Notes under the pieces: generated by a model
The model's input: the letters and a program-made list of their open reading frames with translations, nothing else
The model's database searches: none
What the model was told of the DNA's origin: nothing
Position numbers and translations under genes: made by a program
Assembly (NCBI GenBank): GCA_002702655.1
Contig: PABB01000033.1
Span: forward strand, 1 to 64,000
DNA from: Planctomycetaceae bacterium
GTDB taxonomy: Bacteria > Planctomycetota > Planctomycetia > Pirellulales > Lacipirellulaceae
Direction of reading: 5' to 3'
Length of the DNA stretch: 64,000 nt
Shown: in pieces, positions 44,101-52,311 of the stretch
Layout: each line of letters begins with the position of its first letter
Position numbering within the stretch: position 1 is the stretch's first letter

Positions 44101-45405
44101 CTCTTCCTCAACCTCCACGCCCCAGTAGTTGTGCAACAGTTGACGGAAGGCATGCGACCACTGCGCGAAATCGCTGAATGCCTGGCGTCCGCGATATTCC
44201 TGGATCACGCGGCGCGCTTGGGCGTCGCCGATTCCCCCCGGCGCCAGGGCCATGTCCTGCAGCAAGTAGCCGCTGTGCTCGGCGTTCCAAATCCAGGGAA
44301 TGCTCTTGGGCCCCAGGATCACCTCCAGCGCATGCGGGAAGGCTTCGCCATACTGGTAGCCGCCGAGAATTTCACGCCAAGTGAAAATCTGCCCGTTCGC
44401 ATTGCTCTTGTTGACGCCCTGGGCGGCTGGTCCGCCGAACGTGCCGTCCTGTAGCCAGCCGGAGTAGCTTTCGATGGGGATGAAGGGGGCAATCTGCGAG
44501 CCGACGCTCAAGCCGCCCATGCCGGTGAACGAACCGCTCCGCTGCGACTCCATCGTCCCCTGCAGCCACACGTTGAACGATTCGTGCGCCCACGCGGAGT
44601 TATGGCCGCCGGGCATGTTGGCGAAGATCGCGTGAATGCCCTCGTGGATCATCGCCCCCGTCTGGAAGTCGTCTCGGTGGGCGGGGTCAAAGGAGCTCAC
44701 CGGGATGTACGAGGCCAGCACGTTGTGCCACGGCTCGCCGTTCCACCCCACGGTGCCCATCCAACCGCCGGGATCGGTGTTCGAGGCGTTGTCGGTGCTC
44801 AGGCCCGAACCAAAGAGATAGACCGTGCTGTAGAAGCCGTTTTGGGCCAGCTTGTCGCGGGGCCAGCCCATCACGTCGGTGATGTAGGCGAAGTCCTCGT
44901 TGAACCGCTCGATCATCGGAATCCAAGCGGCGTCGGTCACGATGGGGTTCTTGTCCTCACCCCAGACGAAACTCCACCACTCGTCAGCGTAGACGCCCTC
45001 GACGCCGGACACAGCCGGAATGATCTTCGTCGGCGGCTCCAGCGGACCGAACTCCTCGTTGAAGTCGTACGCAATGTTCGGGCTGTACGCCGGCCACTGG
45101 AACTCCTGGTTGACCGCTCCGTAGTTGCCGTCCCACTGCTGCAGGTCGGCGGCCGTGTACTGCGTGGAAGCGCCGCGCTGCCATGCGAGGAAGTCGTGCC
45201 CGTTGACCGCGCCGTTGAGATCGAAATCCCCCGGCGTGACGGACAGCAACTGGCGCACCTCCAGGGTTTCGACCGTCAACCGTCGAAGTGCGCTCTGCGC
45301 AGCACGCGGCTCGGGATGTTCCCGTTGGAGAACCCGTCGACGGATTTTGCGTAGAAAACTCGAACTTCGTCCCACTCTGTTCCCCTTGCATGCTGCCGGG
45401 TTCAC
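41104..45405 (-). CDS. Giant multidomain surface protein with zincin-like, FN3, LamG and discoidin-like domains
   Basis: A 1433-residue protein. The N-terminus has a basic stretch and the planctomycete surface motif TVETLEVRQLLSV (about 44-56). A dockerin-like loop DFDLNGAVNGHDFLAWQRG follows. Residues 90-470 hold a zincin-like domain with HEGIH (254-258) and a downstream HES near 275, matching HExxH plus a third ligand. Then come a repetitive beta-domain near 585-650, three FN3-type repeats with TYYYVVTA signatures, a LamG-like domain (near 870-1050) and a discoidin-like C-terminal domain. Probably a secreted peptidase or adhesin. The start is GTG 45405; no PEP-CTERM is present. Confidence 0.85.
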   Translation of the reverse strand: MNPAACKGNRVGRSSSFLRKIRRRVLQREHPEPRAAQSALRRLTVETLEVRQLLSVTPGDFDLNGAVNGHDFLAWQRGASTQYTAADLQQWDGNYGAVNQEFQWPAYSPNIAYDFNEEFGPLEPPTKIIPAVSGVEGVYADEWWSFVWGEDKNPIVTDAAWIPMIERFNEDFAYITDVMGWPRDKLAQNGFYSTVYLFGSGLSTDNASNTDPGGWMGTVGWNGEPWHNVLASYIPVSSFDPAHRDDFQTGAMIHEGIHAIFANMPGGHNSAWAHESFNVWLQGTMESQRSGSFTGMGGLSVGSQIAPFIPIESYSGWLQDGTFGGPAAQGVNKSNANGQIFTWREILGGYQYGEAFPHALEVILGPKSIPWIWNAEHSGYLLQDMALAPGGIGDAQARRVIQEYRGRQAFSDFAQWSHAFRQLLHNYWGVEVEEEGTNIDVDVEPWKMTNYVATTNNGGTLTPEARTLPGWSGANQIPLTIDPAADSVSVTFNPLGENMSLQLVYRDIDGVIHYGEPVASGVASLPVGDVLNNVVVAVVCNTDYIYEGEQTRTAKFDYRVDLGAGVTGTADIYTKWWDYNPATFTISASAGANGAISPAGDVVVSNGAVQTFSFAPAAGFEVDQVYLNGLPVGSPRSYTLNPVLSSSELLVTFRDATAPSAPSSLVATAVNGGVNLDWADNGEADLDGYNVYRATTNGGDYTPVAYGVATSDYTDDALIDGATYYYVVTAADVDANESVYSSEASATAVDSLPPAAPTGLAAQAIGTAAILDWADNSEPDLGSYTVYRSTTSGSGYVAIASGLASSSFTDTTLVAGTTYYYVVTAVDQSANESVFSGEFVPNATFLVHWDFDDPRLGAANGVALPDSDAYNTWRIAAYDKSGNGNHITTWDFPAAGFSWSNNSEDGDLSIKASGDYPAAFTWSSRSAPAGEDVEQFAGASFTVEALATVSGSGYYRTVLGRDAYGVATNDPASAALYLGLDNENHARFRYVDANGRSVDLRSTTTYAANDNVFHHVAGTTDGSTVSLYVDGVLVAQAADQNLGGLAIGTASGSGYHAGGWSIGRGLWNTDHVDRWFGYIDAVSIAGTTLAPGAFVLSDEIAPGDPAPAAPTGLAATPGEGTVALDWADNAEGDFNYYTVYRSTKPGSGYAPIRLGLTSSAYTDPSADNGTTYYYVVTATDAALGESKFSTAASATPVAAEPLSGTVIGTPGSWDGFSTIDKAFDGDLGTYYNAANAASDWAGLDLGNPQSIGKIRFGPRAGYASRMVGGRFQGSNTADFSSDVVTLATVSAAPADGVMTEQAITDPGAYRYVRYIGPRGSYSNVAEVEFYTAGGAAVAASSSGLLQEAALGSNLLDAAWPWQLLHEPSSPAVDEPIREAVFAEFVADSIERAAVISDADSDATDDAAFVGAEDSASSADLPWIEDDLLESVLD

Positions 45406-45614
45406 CAGGTCGTGGAGTCACGAACGGCTCCCGGCATGCAGCCTCCGGCATGATCTCCTGTGCAGTATAACCGCGGCGTCTGCCGTCGCCGGTGGCTGGT
45501 GCGCACCGATTCTTTAGAATCCCCGCGTGCTTGGCAGGCGAGGGAGTGTGCTGACCCCGCCAGCTAGGGACCTGCCACTTTGGCGAGCCCGCTTTCGCGC
45601 GCTCGCGGCCCCGT

Positions 45615-45860
45615 CATCCCCGGCGAGTTTTGCTGGAAAAGGGGCCACGGCATCGGGTAGAGTTGATGCTGCCGGTCGCGCTGGGGTGTGGGTCGCCGCA
45701 GCGGGCGCGTGCCGGGGACCGGATGGCCGCGAGTTTTGCTCGCCCGCGGGGAGTTTTGCTGGCAATACTCGCGGAGGGTGATTGCCGGCGGTCGACGTAT
45801 CTCAAAGGGCAGCAATTCGTTAGCGGGAATCGGTCCAACCCGTCGTGCGGAGTTTTGCTC
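45615..45860. repeat. Four GAGTTTTGCT words in an intergenic region
   Basis: GAGTTTTGCT occurs near 45618, 45730, 45750 and 45849, each followed by GG or CG and a short complement such as CGCGAGTTTTGCTCGCCCGC. The spacing is irregular (about 110, 20 and 100 bp). The region lies between divergent surface-protein and barrel genes and holds no credible gene. Confidence 0.6.
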
Positions 45861-45900
45861 GCGAAATCGCGTTGGCGTGCAAAAGCAAAACGACGGACAC

Positions 45901-45993
45901 CACAGAGCCGCGACAGGTGGTCGCGGGGCGCCGGCGATGACGTCGCCCTTGCGAGGCCAGCCGCATTCCGCGACCAGCGGTCGCGGCTTTCCC
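45901..45993. repeat. Paired CCGCGACC palindromes abutting a stop codon
   Basis: GAGCCGCGACAGGTGGTCGC (45905-45924) and ATTCCGCGACCAGCGGTCGC with GGCTTT (45965-45990) are inverted partners, as at 12286-12443. The right member ends right at the stop codon of the barrel gene and may act as its transcription end or stabiliser. Confidence 0.78.
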
Positions 45994-47826
45994 TTAGAAT
46001 TTTTTTCGCAGTTCGACCCGTCCGCCGTTGATGTCGTTGGCGTTTTCCAGCCAGCCGTGCATCGCGTCCATGCGGATCAGCCAGGTGTTGTTCAGCGGTT
46101 GTTGGAATCGGACTCCCACCGCGTATTGATCGCCGGGGGCGATGCGCGCGGCGTCGTTGCCGTGGGTTTGCACCGCGGCGGCTTCGACAATCAGTTGCCG
46201 GTCGAACGCCCGGCCCAGCAGGTCGACGCCGACCGCGGCGCCGTAGGTGTTGTTGCCCGAGTCGTCCAACAGCGGATACCCGGTCAGCAGATCGCTCTCG
46301 AAGTTGATGCCGGTGTTCTTCAGCGGCCCCTGCAGCCGCCCCAGCGGTTGCGGCTGGCGGAAGCCGGCGAAGAAGTTGGCGTACGGAATCACGTTGTAGG
46401 GGTTGCGAGTCAGGAAGCTGTTTTCGATAAGCACCAGAAAGCCGTCGGCGGACCGCTGATCGCGCGGGCCGCCTTGGCCCGTGTTGGCGATCAGCCGCAC
46501 CGAGTTGCTCACCAAGTTCAGATAGCGCCGCGTGTAGCTGACGCCCAAGTTATGGTAGCTGCGGCCCAGGTCCTCGGGATCGTCGACATACGCGTAGCCG
46601 ACTTCGATGTACCCGCCGCGGCGTTCGATGAACGTGGTCGCCCCGACGAAGGCGGCTTCCCGGCCGTCGACGCCAAACGCGCGGGTGGTCAGTTGGTTGA
46701 AGCCCACGAACACGGTCGTGTCGAAGTTCGACCAATCGAGCACGGGATTATTGCGAGCCGGGATGGTCACCGCCGCGCCGACGAACGCGTCTTCCAGCCA
46801 GATGCCGTTCTGCAGCACCAAGGGGATCAACCCGGCAGCGAACGGCAGATCAAACGGCGGACTGGTTCCCGTCGCTCCGCCCAGAATCCAACCCAGGTCG
46901 CCCTCGATGAACATCGTGTCGGTGTTGGGGTCCCAGCCGTCGAAGAATTCCTGCACCTCGCTGTCGCCGTCGTCAAACACAATGCCGCTGAAGTTCTGTC
47001 CCTGATCCAACGGCCCCCAGAACATGTGGAACCGCTCGGTCGCGGTCAGCCAAAAGTCGATGTCCAGGTTCAACCGATTGGCCCAGACGGTTTGCCCGTT
47101 GGCGACGTTCTGGTTGTAAGCGACCGCGGTGCGAAAGTCGCCAAAGACGTAGAACTTGGGATGGGTGGGGTTGGTCACGCCCAGGCACGTGCCCGAGGGC
47201 GCCCAAGGGCCGGTGTCGTACAGCGGCGTGAACAATTCGATCGCCGGCCGCTGGTTGGGGTTCAGGTGCTTGCCGCCGTAGATGCCCAACTCGCCGCAGG
47301 CCCAGTAGTCGTCGATCAGCCAGGGGTCGGTGGAGAAGTCCCCCGAGCAGTACGGCCGTTCGCATGCCTGTCCATCGTGGTGATGGGGGTGAGCGCGCAT
47401 CACGCCGCCGTCGAGCTCCGCCGGCGCCGGCATCTGGTCCCACGGCGGGGCGTGCATCGACACCTCGCCGGGGGCGTAGGGGGCGATTGGCGTGTAGCGG
47501 CCGAGCGAGCGTTGGAAGCCCGGGCCCGCGACGCCGGGGTGCGGGCCCGGCGCTAAGCCGCAAGCGGGGCCGCAATTAGCTATGGAGTTGCTCTCCGCCA
47601 CTTGAGGGGGAGATGTCGGGGGAGGGGCGATACGCGTCGCGACCTGCACTGGTTGAAGAGGGGGCTGCGCCGCGAGGGGCGGAGCGATCGCTGGCGCTTC
47701 GAACAGCGTCGACTGGGCCCGGCTTGCACTAACCAACGTCACCAGCGCGCACGCGACCGCCGCGGTCAGCCATCGTCTGGCCGCCGCGTCGGGGCGTTGC
47801 ACAAGGTGTCGCTGATTCGTTTCCAT
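45994..47826 (-). CDS. Putative outer-membrane beta-barrel protein
   Basis: A 610-residue exported protein. A signal peptide (VACALVTLVSASRAQ, about 17-35) is followed by a Pro/Ala-rich linker with HPHHHD near 145. About 440 residues of alternating beta-strand pattern with aromatic girdle residues end in VELRKKF, a C-terminal Phe typical of barrels. Motifs such as RLNLDIDFWLTATERFHMF suggest barrel strands. The substrate is unknown. The gene starts 46 bp downstream of the pentahaem cytochrome gene on the same strand, so the two are probably one operon. METNQRHL at 47826 is the preferred start; ATG 47835 is in frame. Confidence 0.75.
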   Translation of the reverse strand: METNQRHLVQRPDAAARRWLTAAVACALVTLVSASRAQSTLFEAPAIAPPLAAQPPLQPVQVATRIAPPPTSPPQVAESNSIANCGPACGLAPGPHPGVAGPGFQRSLGRYTPIAPYAPGEVSMHAPPWDQMPAPAELDGGVMRAHPHHHDGQACERPYCSGDFSTDPWLIDDYWACGELGIYGGKHLNPNQRPAIELFTPLYDTGPWAPSGTCLGVTNPTHPKFYVFGDFRTAVAYNQNVANGQTVWANRLNLDIDFWLTATERFHMFWGPLDQGQNFSGIVFDDGDSEVQEFFDGWDPNTDTMFIEGDLGWILGGATGTSPPFDLPFAAGLIPLVLQNGIWLEDAFVGAAVTIPARNNPVLDWSNFDTTVFVGFNQLTTRAFGVDGREAAFVGATTFIERRGGYIEVGYAYVDDPEDLGRSYHNLGVSYTRRYLNLVSNSVRLIANTGQGGPRDQRSADGFLVLIENSFLTRNPYNVIPYANFFAGFRQPQPLGRLQGPLKNTGINFESDLLTGYPLLDDSGNNTYGAAVGVDLLGRAFDRQLIVEAAAVQTHGNDAARIAPGDQYAVGVRFQQPLNNTWLIRMDAMHGWLENANDINGGRVELRKKF

Positions 47827-47871
47827 TCGCGCCAATTCGCGTCATCCGCGGGCTCGCTCCGAGCGCCGCGG

Positions 47872-50532
47872 CTATCGCACAATGAACTCCACGCTCGACT
47901 GGTGGAAATCGAGAATTCCATCGTTCATCGCTTGCATCATCTCGGGGGTGCTCTTGCAGAACCGCATAAAGTACAGCGGCTCCAACCGGCTGCGCATGCG
48001 GAACGTGAGCCGATAGCGGCCTGGCTCGCACATCAGCTCTGCCGGCACGCGGTACGGCACGCGCCGCGAGCCCAACGGCGCCAGCGAGCGGGCCTCCATG
48101 CGGATGAACGGCGGGTGGTTGATCACCGTGATCGGCTGCGCCCCCGGGCGGATGAACGGCAACTGGTCAAAGTCCACGTTCACCGGCAGGTAGAACTCGC
48201 GGTCCGTGCCCTTGGCGCCGGTGATCAGGAACATCGTCTGCAGGTTGAACAGTTGGCTGTCGAAGGCGAGCCGCTTGTTTCGCACGTCGACGCTGTGGAT
48301 GTCGGCCAGATCGCCCAGCGAGTCGAGGTACCCCGACTCCCACAGCCGATTGCCGCGCGGGCCGATCAACGCCACGTTGGCCCACAGTTGCGGCTGGGCG
48401 CCCAGCGAGGCGGTCGGCAGGTTGTGTCCCTCGTTGGTGTTGACGACCACGTAATTGAACTGAAGCGGCTGCCCGCGCGTGGGCGGCTGCTGGAAGAACG
48501 GCCCATCGACGTGCGAGCCGTTTTCCATCACCGCCGACCGGATCCGATCCTTCGCGGCCCGCTTCTTCAGGTTGTCGTCGATGATCTCTCGGGCGTCGGC
48601 GCGGTCGTCGGTCTCCTTCCAAACCTCGGGGAAGTCAACGCACACGCGGCCGTCTTTCACGGCGTCTTCGAACTCGTCGGTTCCCCACCCGGCGCGCCAG
48701 TCGAACAGCAGCCACTCGCGCATCGTCCAGCGATACGCCTTGGGGTTGAAGGGAAACACGCCGGGATGCGCGATCGAATAGCCCGGGCCGTAGAACACGT
48801 GGTTGCTGTGCCGGCGCTGCTCGTTGACCTTCTTCTTGTTCACCACCGCGGCGGGGCCGTACTCGAAGCCGCTGGGCACGCCGGGGATGCGGCCCATGTG
48901 ACAGTCCTGGCAGCGAATGCCCTTCTTGCACGCCGGGCTGGCGCGGTACTGCTCCCAGACCACCTCAAGCTTGATGCCCGGGTAGACCGCCACCTGGTGG
49001 CAGGTGATGCAGAAGTCGCTCTTGCCGAGTTGCGGGTTGTAGAACCCCGCGCGGTGCATCGCTTGGCCCGGGCCCTTGTCATCGGGCGAAGTCTTCAGCT
49101 TGAAATGGTCTTTCTTGGCGATCGCCTCGGCGACGCCCGCGCCGCCGATCGAGCCGTACACGGGGTCGTAGAGATCGCCGGGCACGATTCGCCGCTCGCC
49201 GTTGGTGCGGCCGTAGAACTCGTTCACGCGATGGCAGGCGACGCAGGTCACCCCCTCGCGGGCCACCTGCGGCAGGTCCCACAGCGGCGCGGCGCGGGAG
49301 ATCCCCAGCGACGTCCCCGCCGGCGAATGGCACCGGTAGCAGAAGTAGCCGATGGTCCCCTGGGCGACGTCGTTGATGGTTTGCTCGAACTTATGGAACA
49401 TCGGCGAGACCATCGCGTAGGCGTGGCTCGACATGCTCCACTCGTCGTAGATCTGTTCGTGGCAGGTGCGGCACTCCGTGGCCGCGGGGTAGAGCGACTT
49501 GGCCACGAACTCGCACCGCTCAAGCGGCGTCTGCGGCTCGTCGGATTTCTTGTCGTCCTTGTCGGCCGATTTGCCCGGGGGCGCGCGGCGGGGGCCGACA
49601 TGCGGGTTGGGCGTCCCGGAGGGCGGCGGCCGGAACAGAGAACCGTTGCCCTGACGATCGCCATCAGCGGCTCCGTCGTTGCCCGCGTCGGCTGTGGGTT
49701 GCTGAGCCGGATTGTTTTGGCCTGGCGGGCGCGGCAAGTCCTCGGCCCCGTCGAGCAGATCGTCGCCCGGCGCCAACAGGTTGTCGTCGCCGGCCGACGC
49801 GTTCGCCCGCGGCAACGGGGCGCCGCCCGGTTGCGGCGGCGGCGCGAACAGTTGGTCTTCGTTCTCCAACACCAAATCGTCTTCGTCGCCGAGCAGAGAA
49901 TCGTCTTCGGACGGCGCGGCAGGCTGAGCGGTCGGCGCAGTCGCCGGCGTCGATTCACCACCTGCCGATGGCATCACCAAGTCGTCGACGCCGCCCAGCA
50001 GATCGTCTTCCTCCGTGTCGTCGTCGGGGACAATCGGCGTCGGCAACGCGGCCACGCGCAGCGGCGCAGGGTAGGTCAATCGCGGAACCTCGGGCGTCGG
50101 CTGCGCGCCTTCGCTCACCGGCGGCAGCGGAACGACCCCCTCGGCAGTTTCGTAGTTGGTTGGCTCAAGCCACTCGGGGTGATTGGCCGCGGCGATCCAC
50201 CCCGGGCAGCCGCGCTGGGCGAGCATCTCTTGGATGCGCAGCGCCGTGTCCGCCTGCAGGTTGGCGGCGGCGTCCGCCGCAGTTTGAGGTTCGGCGACGC
50301 TCTCGCTGGCAGGGGCGACCACCGTGGTGTGCGTGACTTGAAGCGTGCGCCGCGAACTTGGCGCGCTCAGGTCGTTGACACGTTCCACCGGCGCGTGCGT
50401 GTCGCTGTCGGACGAAGCGATGTCCCCGCCGCTCAGCGCATAGATCGCCCCCGCGCACAGCACCGCGACGCCGGCGGCGCGCAGCGCGAGTTGGTCGGGG
50501 CGTGGGGGCGGTCGGTGACGCACCAAGAGCAT
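47872..50532 (-). CDS. Exported pentahaem c-type cytochrome with acidic linker
   Basis: An 886-residue protein. A hydrophobic N-terminal helix (LALRAAGVAVLCAGAIYAL) may be a signal anchor. About residues 60-325 are a linker with repeated DDLL/DDLV words. Haem motifs follow: CRTCH (near 352), CYRCH (399), CVACH (432), CITCH (508) and CQDCH (543). A His-rich stretch includes RRHSNHVFYGPGYSIAHPG. The last 250 residues form a beta-domain, ending FHQSSVEFIVR. It resembles planctomycete c554-like cytochromes of unknown role. The start is ATG 50532; GTG 50556 is possible. It precedes the outer-membrane barrel gene. Confidence 0.88.
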   Translation of the reverse strand: MLLVRHRPPPRPDQLALRAAGVAVLCAGAIYALSGGDIASSDSDTHAPVERVNDLSAPSSRRTLQVTHTTVVAPASESVAEPQTAADAAANLQADTALRIQEMLAQRGCPGWIAAANHPEWLEPTNYETAEGVVPLPPVSEGAQPTPEVPRLTYPAPLRVAALPTPIVPDDDTEEDDLLGGVDDLVMPSAGGESTPATAPTAQPAAPSEDDSLLGDEDDLVLENEDQLFAPPPQPGGAPLPRANASAGDDNLLAPGDDLLDGAEDLPRPPGQNNPAQQPTADAGNDGAADGDRQGNGSLFRPPPSGTPNPHVGPRRAPPGKSADKDDKKSDEPQTPLERCEFVAKSLYPAATECRTCHEQIYDEWSMSSHAYAMVSPMFHKFEQTINDVAQGTIGYFCYRCHSPAGTSLGISRAAPLWDLPQVAREGVTCVACHRVNEFYGRTNGERRIVPGDLYDPVYGSIGGAGVAEAIAKKDHFKLKTSPDDKGPGQAMHRAGFYNPQLGKSDFCITCHQVAVYPGIKLEVVWEQYRASPACKKGIRCQDCHMGRIPGVPSGFEYGPAAVVNKKKVNEQRRHSNHVFYGPGYSIAHPGVFPFNPKAYRWTMREWLLFDWRAGWGTDEFEDAVKDGRVCVDFPEVWKETDDRADAREIIDDNLKKRAAKDRIRSAVMENGSHVDGPFFQQPPTRGQPLQFNYVVVNTNEGHNLPTASLGAQPQLWANVALIGPRGNRLWESGYLDSLGDLADIHSVDVRNKRLAFDSQLFNLQTMFLITGAKGTDREFYLPVNVDFDQLPFIRPGAQPITVINHPPFIRMEARSLAPLGSRRVPYRVPAELMCEPGRYRLTFRMRSRLEPLYFMRFCKSTPEMMQAMNDGILDFHQSSVEFIVR

Positions 50533-50856
50533 CCTTGCTCGAAGCCGGCGTTGCACGGGGCGCCGGCACTGCTAGCGGGACCGGCAGCGCGGGGCCAATT
50601 GTCGGTTGTCATCGAACCGGTGCAAGCCGCAAGTCGAGCATTCGCCAGCCAACCCGCAGGGTTTACCGTCGATTGACGACGCCCCGACCGACGACGGTTG
50701 AAACGCCCCGTTTTGGCCGACGGCGGCGACGCCCCTCTGCCGGCCGTTTGACCGCCGTTGGGCCCCGTTCTATGCTGCAAGCAGGTCGCCTGCGGGCGAC
50801 TTTCTTGGCGTTGTGAGGCGCGCCGAGTCGGAACAGGCTTCTGTGAGGTGGTGTCG

Positions 50857-52311
50857 ATGCGAATCCGGCTGCTAGCTGCGGCAGCGGCGAGTTGTGCGCT
50901 GGGCGCGTGCGCGCCGATCTTTGCACAAACCACGTTGGACGTCACGCATCTGCTCGACTACGGCCTGGACGTGGCGGCCGAGATCGACGCCACGCTGGGC
51001 GTCCCTCGTTCGGCCCTGTACGCCGAGGGCGCTAACCTGGGCGGCGACCACATCGGCGGCGCGGGGGGCTATGGCTTTGCCTGGTCGCTCAGCGCGCAGT
51101 TCCGCGTGCTCAACTCGCTCACGCGGTACGACCCGGTCACGTACGAGTCGCAACTGCGGGCGTTCTCCGATCAATTTCACGACAACTATTGGGTCGACAG
51201 CCAGCGCGGCTACAGCGCGGTGTACCACGCCGACGATCGCTACTACGACGACAACGCCCACATTGCCGTCGCGTTGGCCGAGGCGTACGAGATCACCGGC
51301 GACCCGACCTATCTCCACCGCGCGCGGTTGACCTACCAGTTTCTGTTGCAGGGCGAGGCGCCCGGCTATCCGGGGAGCAGCTACTGGCGCGTCGGCGACG
51401 ATTCGTTTCTGGATTCGGCCGCCGTGCTGCAAGGCGCTCGTGCCGGCGCTATGCTGTACCGGGCGACAGGGAACGCCGGCTATCTCAACGACGCGCTCCA
51501 GCGCTACGAGTGGGCCGCGAATACCACGCAGCTTTCCGACGGCACGTTCATGGAGAAGCTGTTTTTGACCGGCCCGCAAGCCGGCACGATCGGCAACTAT
51601 CCGCTGGTCAACTTCACGGCGATGGGCATCGAGGCCAATCTGCAGTTCTACGACGTGACCGGCGACCCGCAGTATCTGGCCGAGGCGCAGCGGATCGGCC
51701 GCACGGCGGCGTCCAAGTACTTCAGCTCCACCAACGGCTCGATCAACGACGAAGGCTTCTGGGCCTACGAGTTGGTCGATGCCTTCGCTGACCTGTACGA
51801 GCGCGATGGTCGCAGTTTGTGGTTGGCGCGCCTGCTGACCGGATTGAATTGGCTGCACGACAACAAGGAAGACCCCGAGGGCCACTACGGCAAGTTTTGG
51901 GGCCGCGAGGGGCCGCAGGAGGGCACGCTGAGCGAGTGGTGGCTCAACGACCAGGCGCCGGTGGCCCGCGCCTATCTGCACACGGCGTTGCTGCAAGTGG
52001 AGCCAATCTCCGGGCAGAATGGGGCCGACTTCAACGGCGACGGCGCGGTCGACGGGGCCGACTTTGCCGTGTGGCAACGTGGCTTCGGCATGATCGCCCA
52101 AACCGACGGCGCCAACGGCGACGCCAACGGCGACGGTCGCGTCAATGCGGCGGATCTGGCCCTGTGGCAGGCCGCGCTGGGGACGTCGAGCGGCAGCGGC
52201 TTGGGGATACCAACGCCGGAGCCGTCCGCGGCTGCGCTGGCTGCCGTCGGGCTGATCGCCATCGCCTATCGCGCACAGGGTGCGGCGGCTGCACGCCGCC
52301 GGCGGGCGTAA
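50857..52311 (+). CDS. Secreted GH76-like glycoside hydrolase with dockerin-like repeats and PEP-CTERM
   Basis: A 484-residue exported protein. Signal peptide (cleavage near CAPIFAQ), then an (alpha/alpha)6-barrel-like domain, about 25-385. The segment YHADDRYYDDNAHIAVALAE and DDSFLDSAAVLQGA supply the Asp-Asp pair expected for GH76 alpha-1,6-mannanases or related GH88/GH105-like folds. Two calcium loops follow: DFNGDGAVDGADFAVWQRGF and GDANGDGRVNAADLALWQ. PTPEPSAAALAAVGLIAIAY and an Arg-rich tail form a PEP-CTERM anchor. The 3' end overlaps the convergent GH57 gene by 46 bp. GAGGTGG at 50845-50851 precedes ATG 50857. Confidence 0.82.
   Translation: MRIRLLAAAAASCALGACAPIFAQTTLDVTHLLDYGLDVAAEIDATLGVPRSALYAEGANLGGDHIGGAGGYGFAWSLSAQFRVLNSLTRYDPVTYESQLRAFSDQFHDNYWVDSQRGYSAVYHADDRYYDDNAHIAVALAEAYEITGDPTYLHRARLTYQFLLQGEAPGYPGSSYWRVGDDSFLDSAAVLQGARAGAMLYRATGNAGYLNDALQRYEWAANTTQLSDGTFMEKLFLTGPQAGTIGNYPLVNFTAMGIEANLQFYDVTGDPQYLAEAQRIGRTAASKYFSSTNGSINDEGFWAYELVDAFADLYERDGRSLWLARLLTGLNWLHDNKEDPEGHYGKFWGREGPQEGTLSEWWLNDQAPVARAYLHTALLQVEPISGQNGADFNGDGAVDGADFAVWQRGFGMIAQTDGANGDANGDGRVNAADLALWQAALGTSSGSGLGIPTPEPSAAALAAVGLIAIAYRAQGAAAARRRRA

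Noticed and set aside
45517-45860. Short overlapping open frames in the GAGTTTTGCT region
   Set aside because: They are under 90 codons, Arg/Ala/Pro-rich on both strands, and reflect base composition and repeats.
47602-50676. A 1024-codon plus-strand open frame opposite the pentahaem gene
   Set aside because: It is antisense to clear CxxCH motifs and a known-type protein, and has no recognisable domain or ribosome-binding site.
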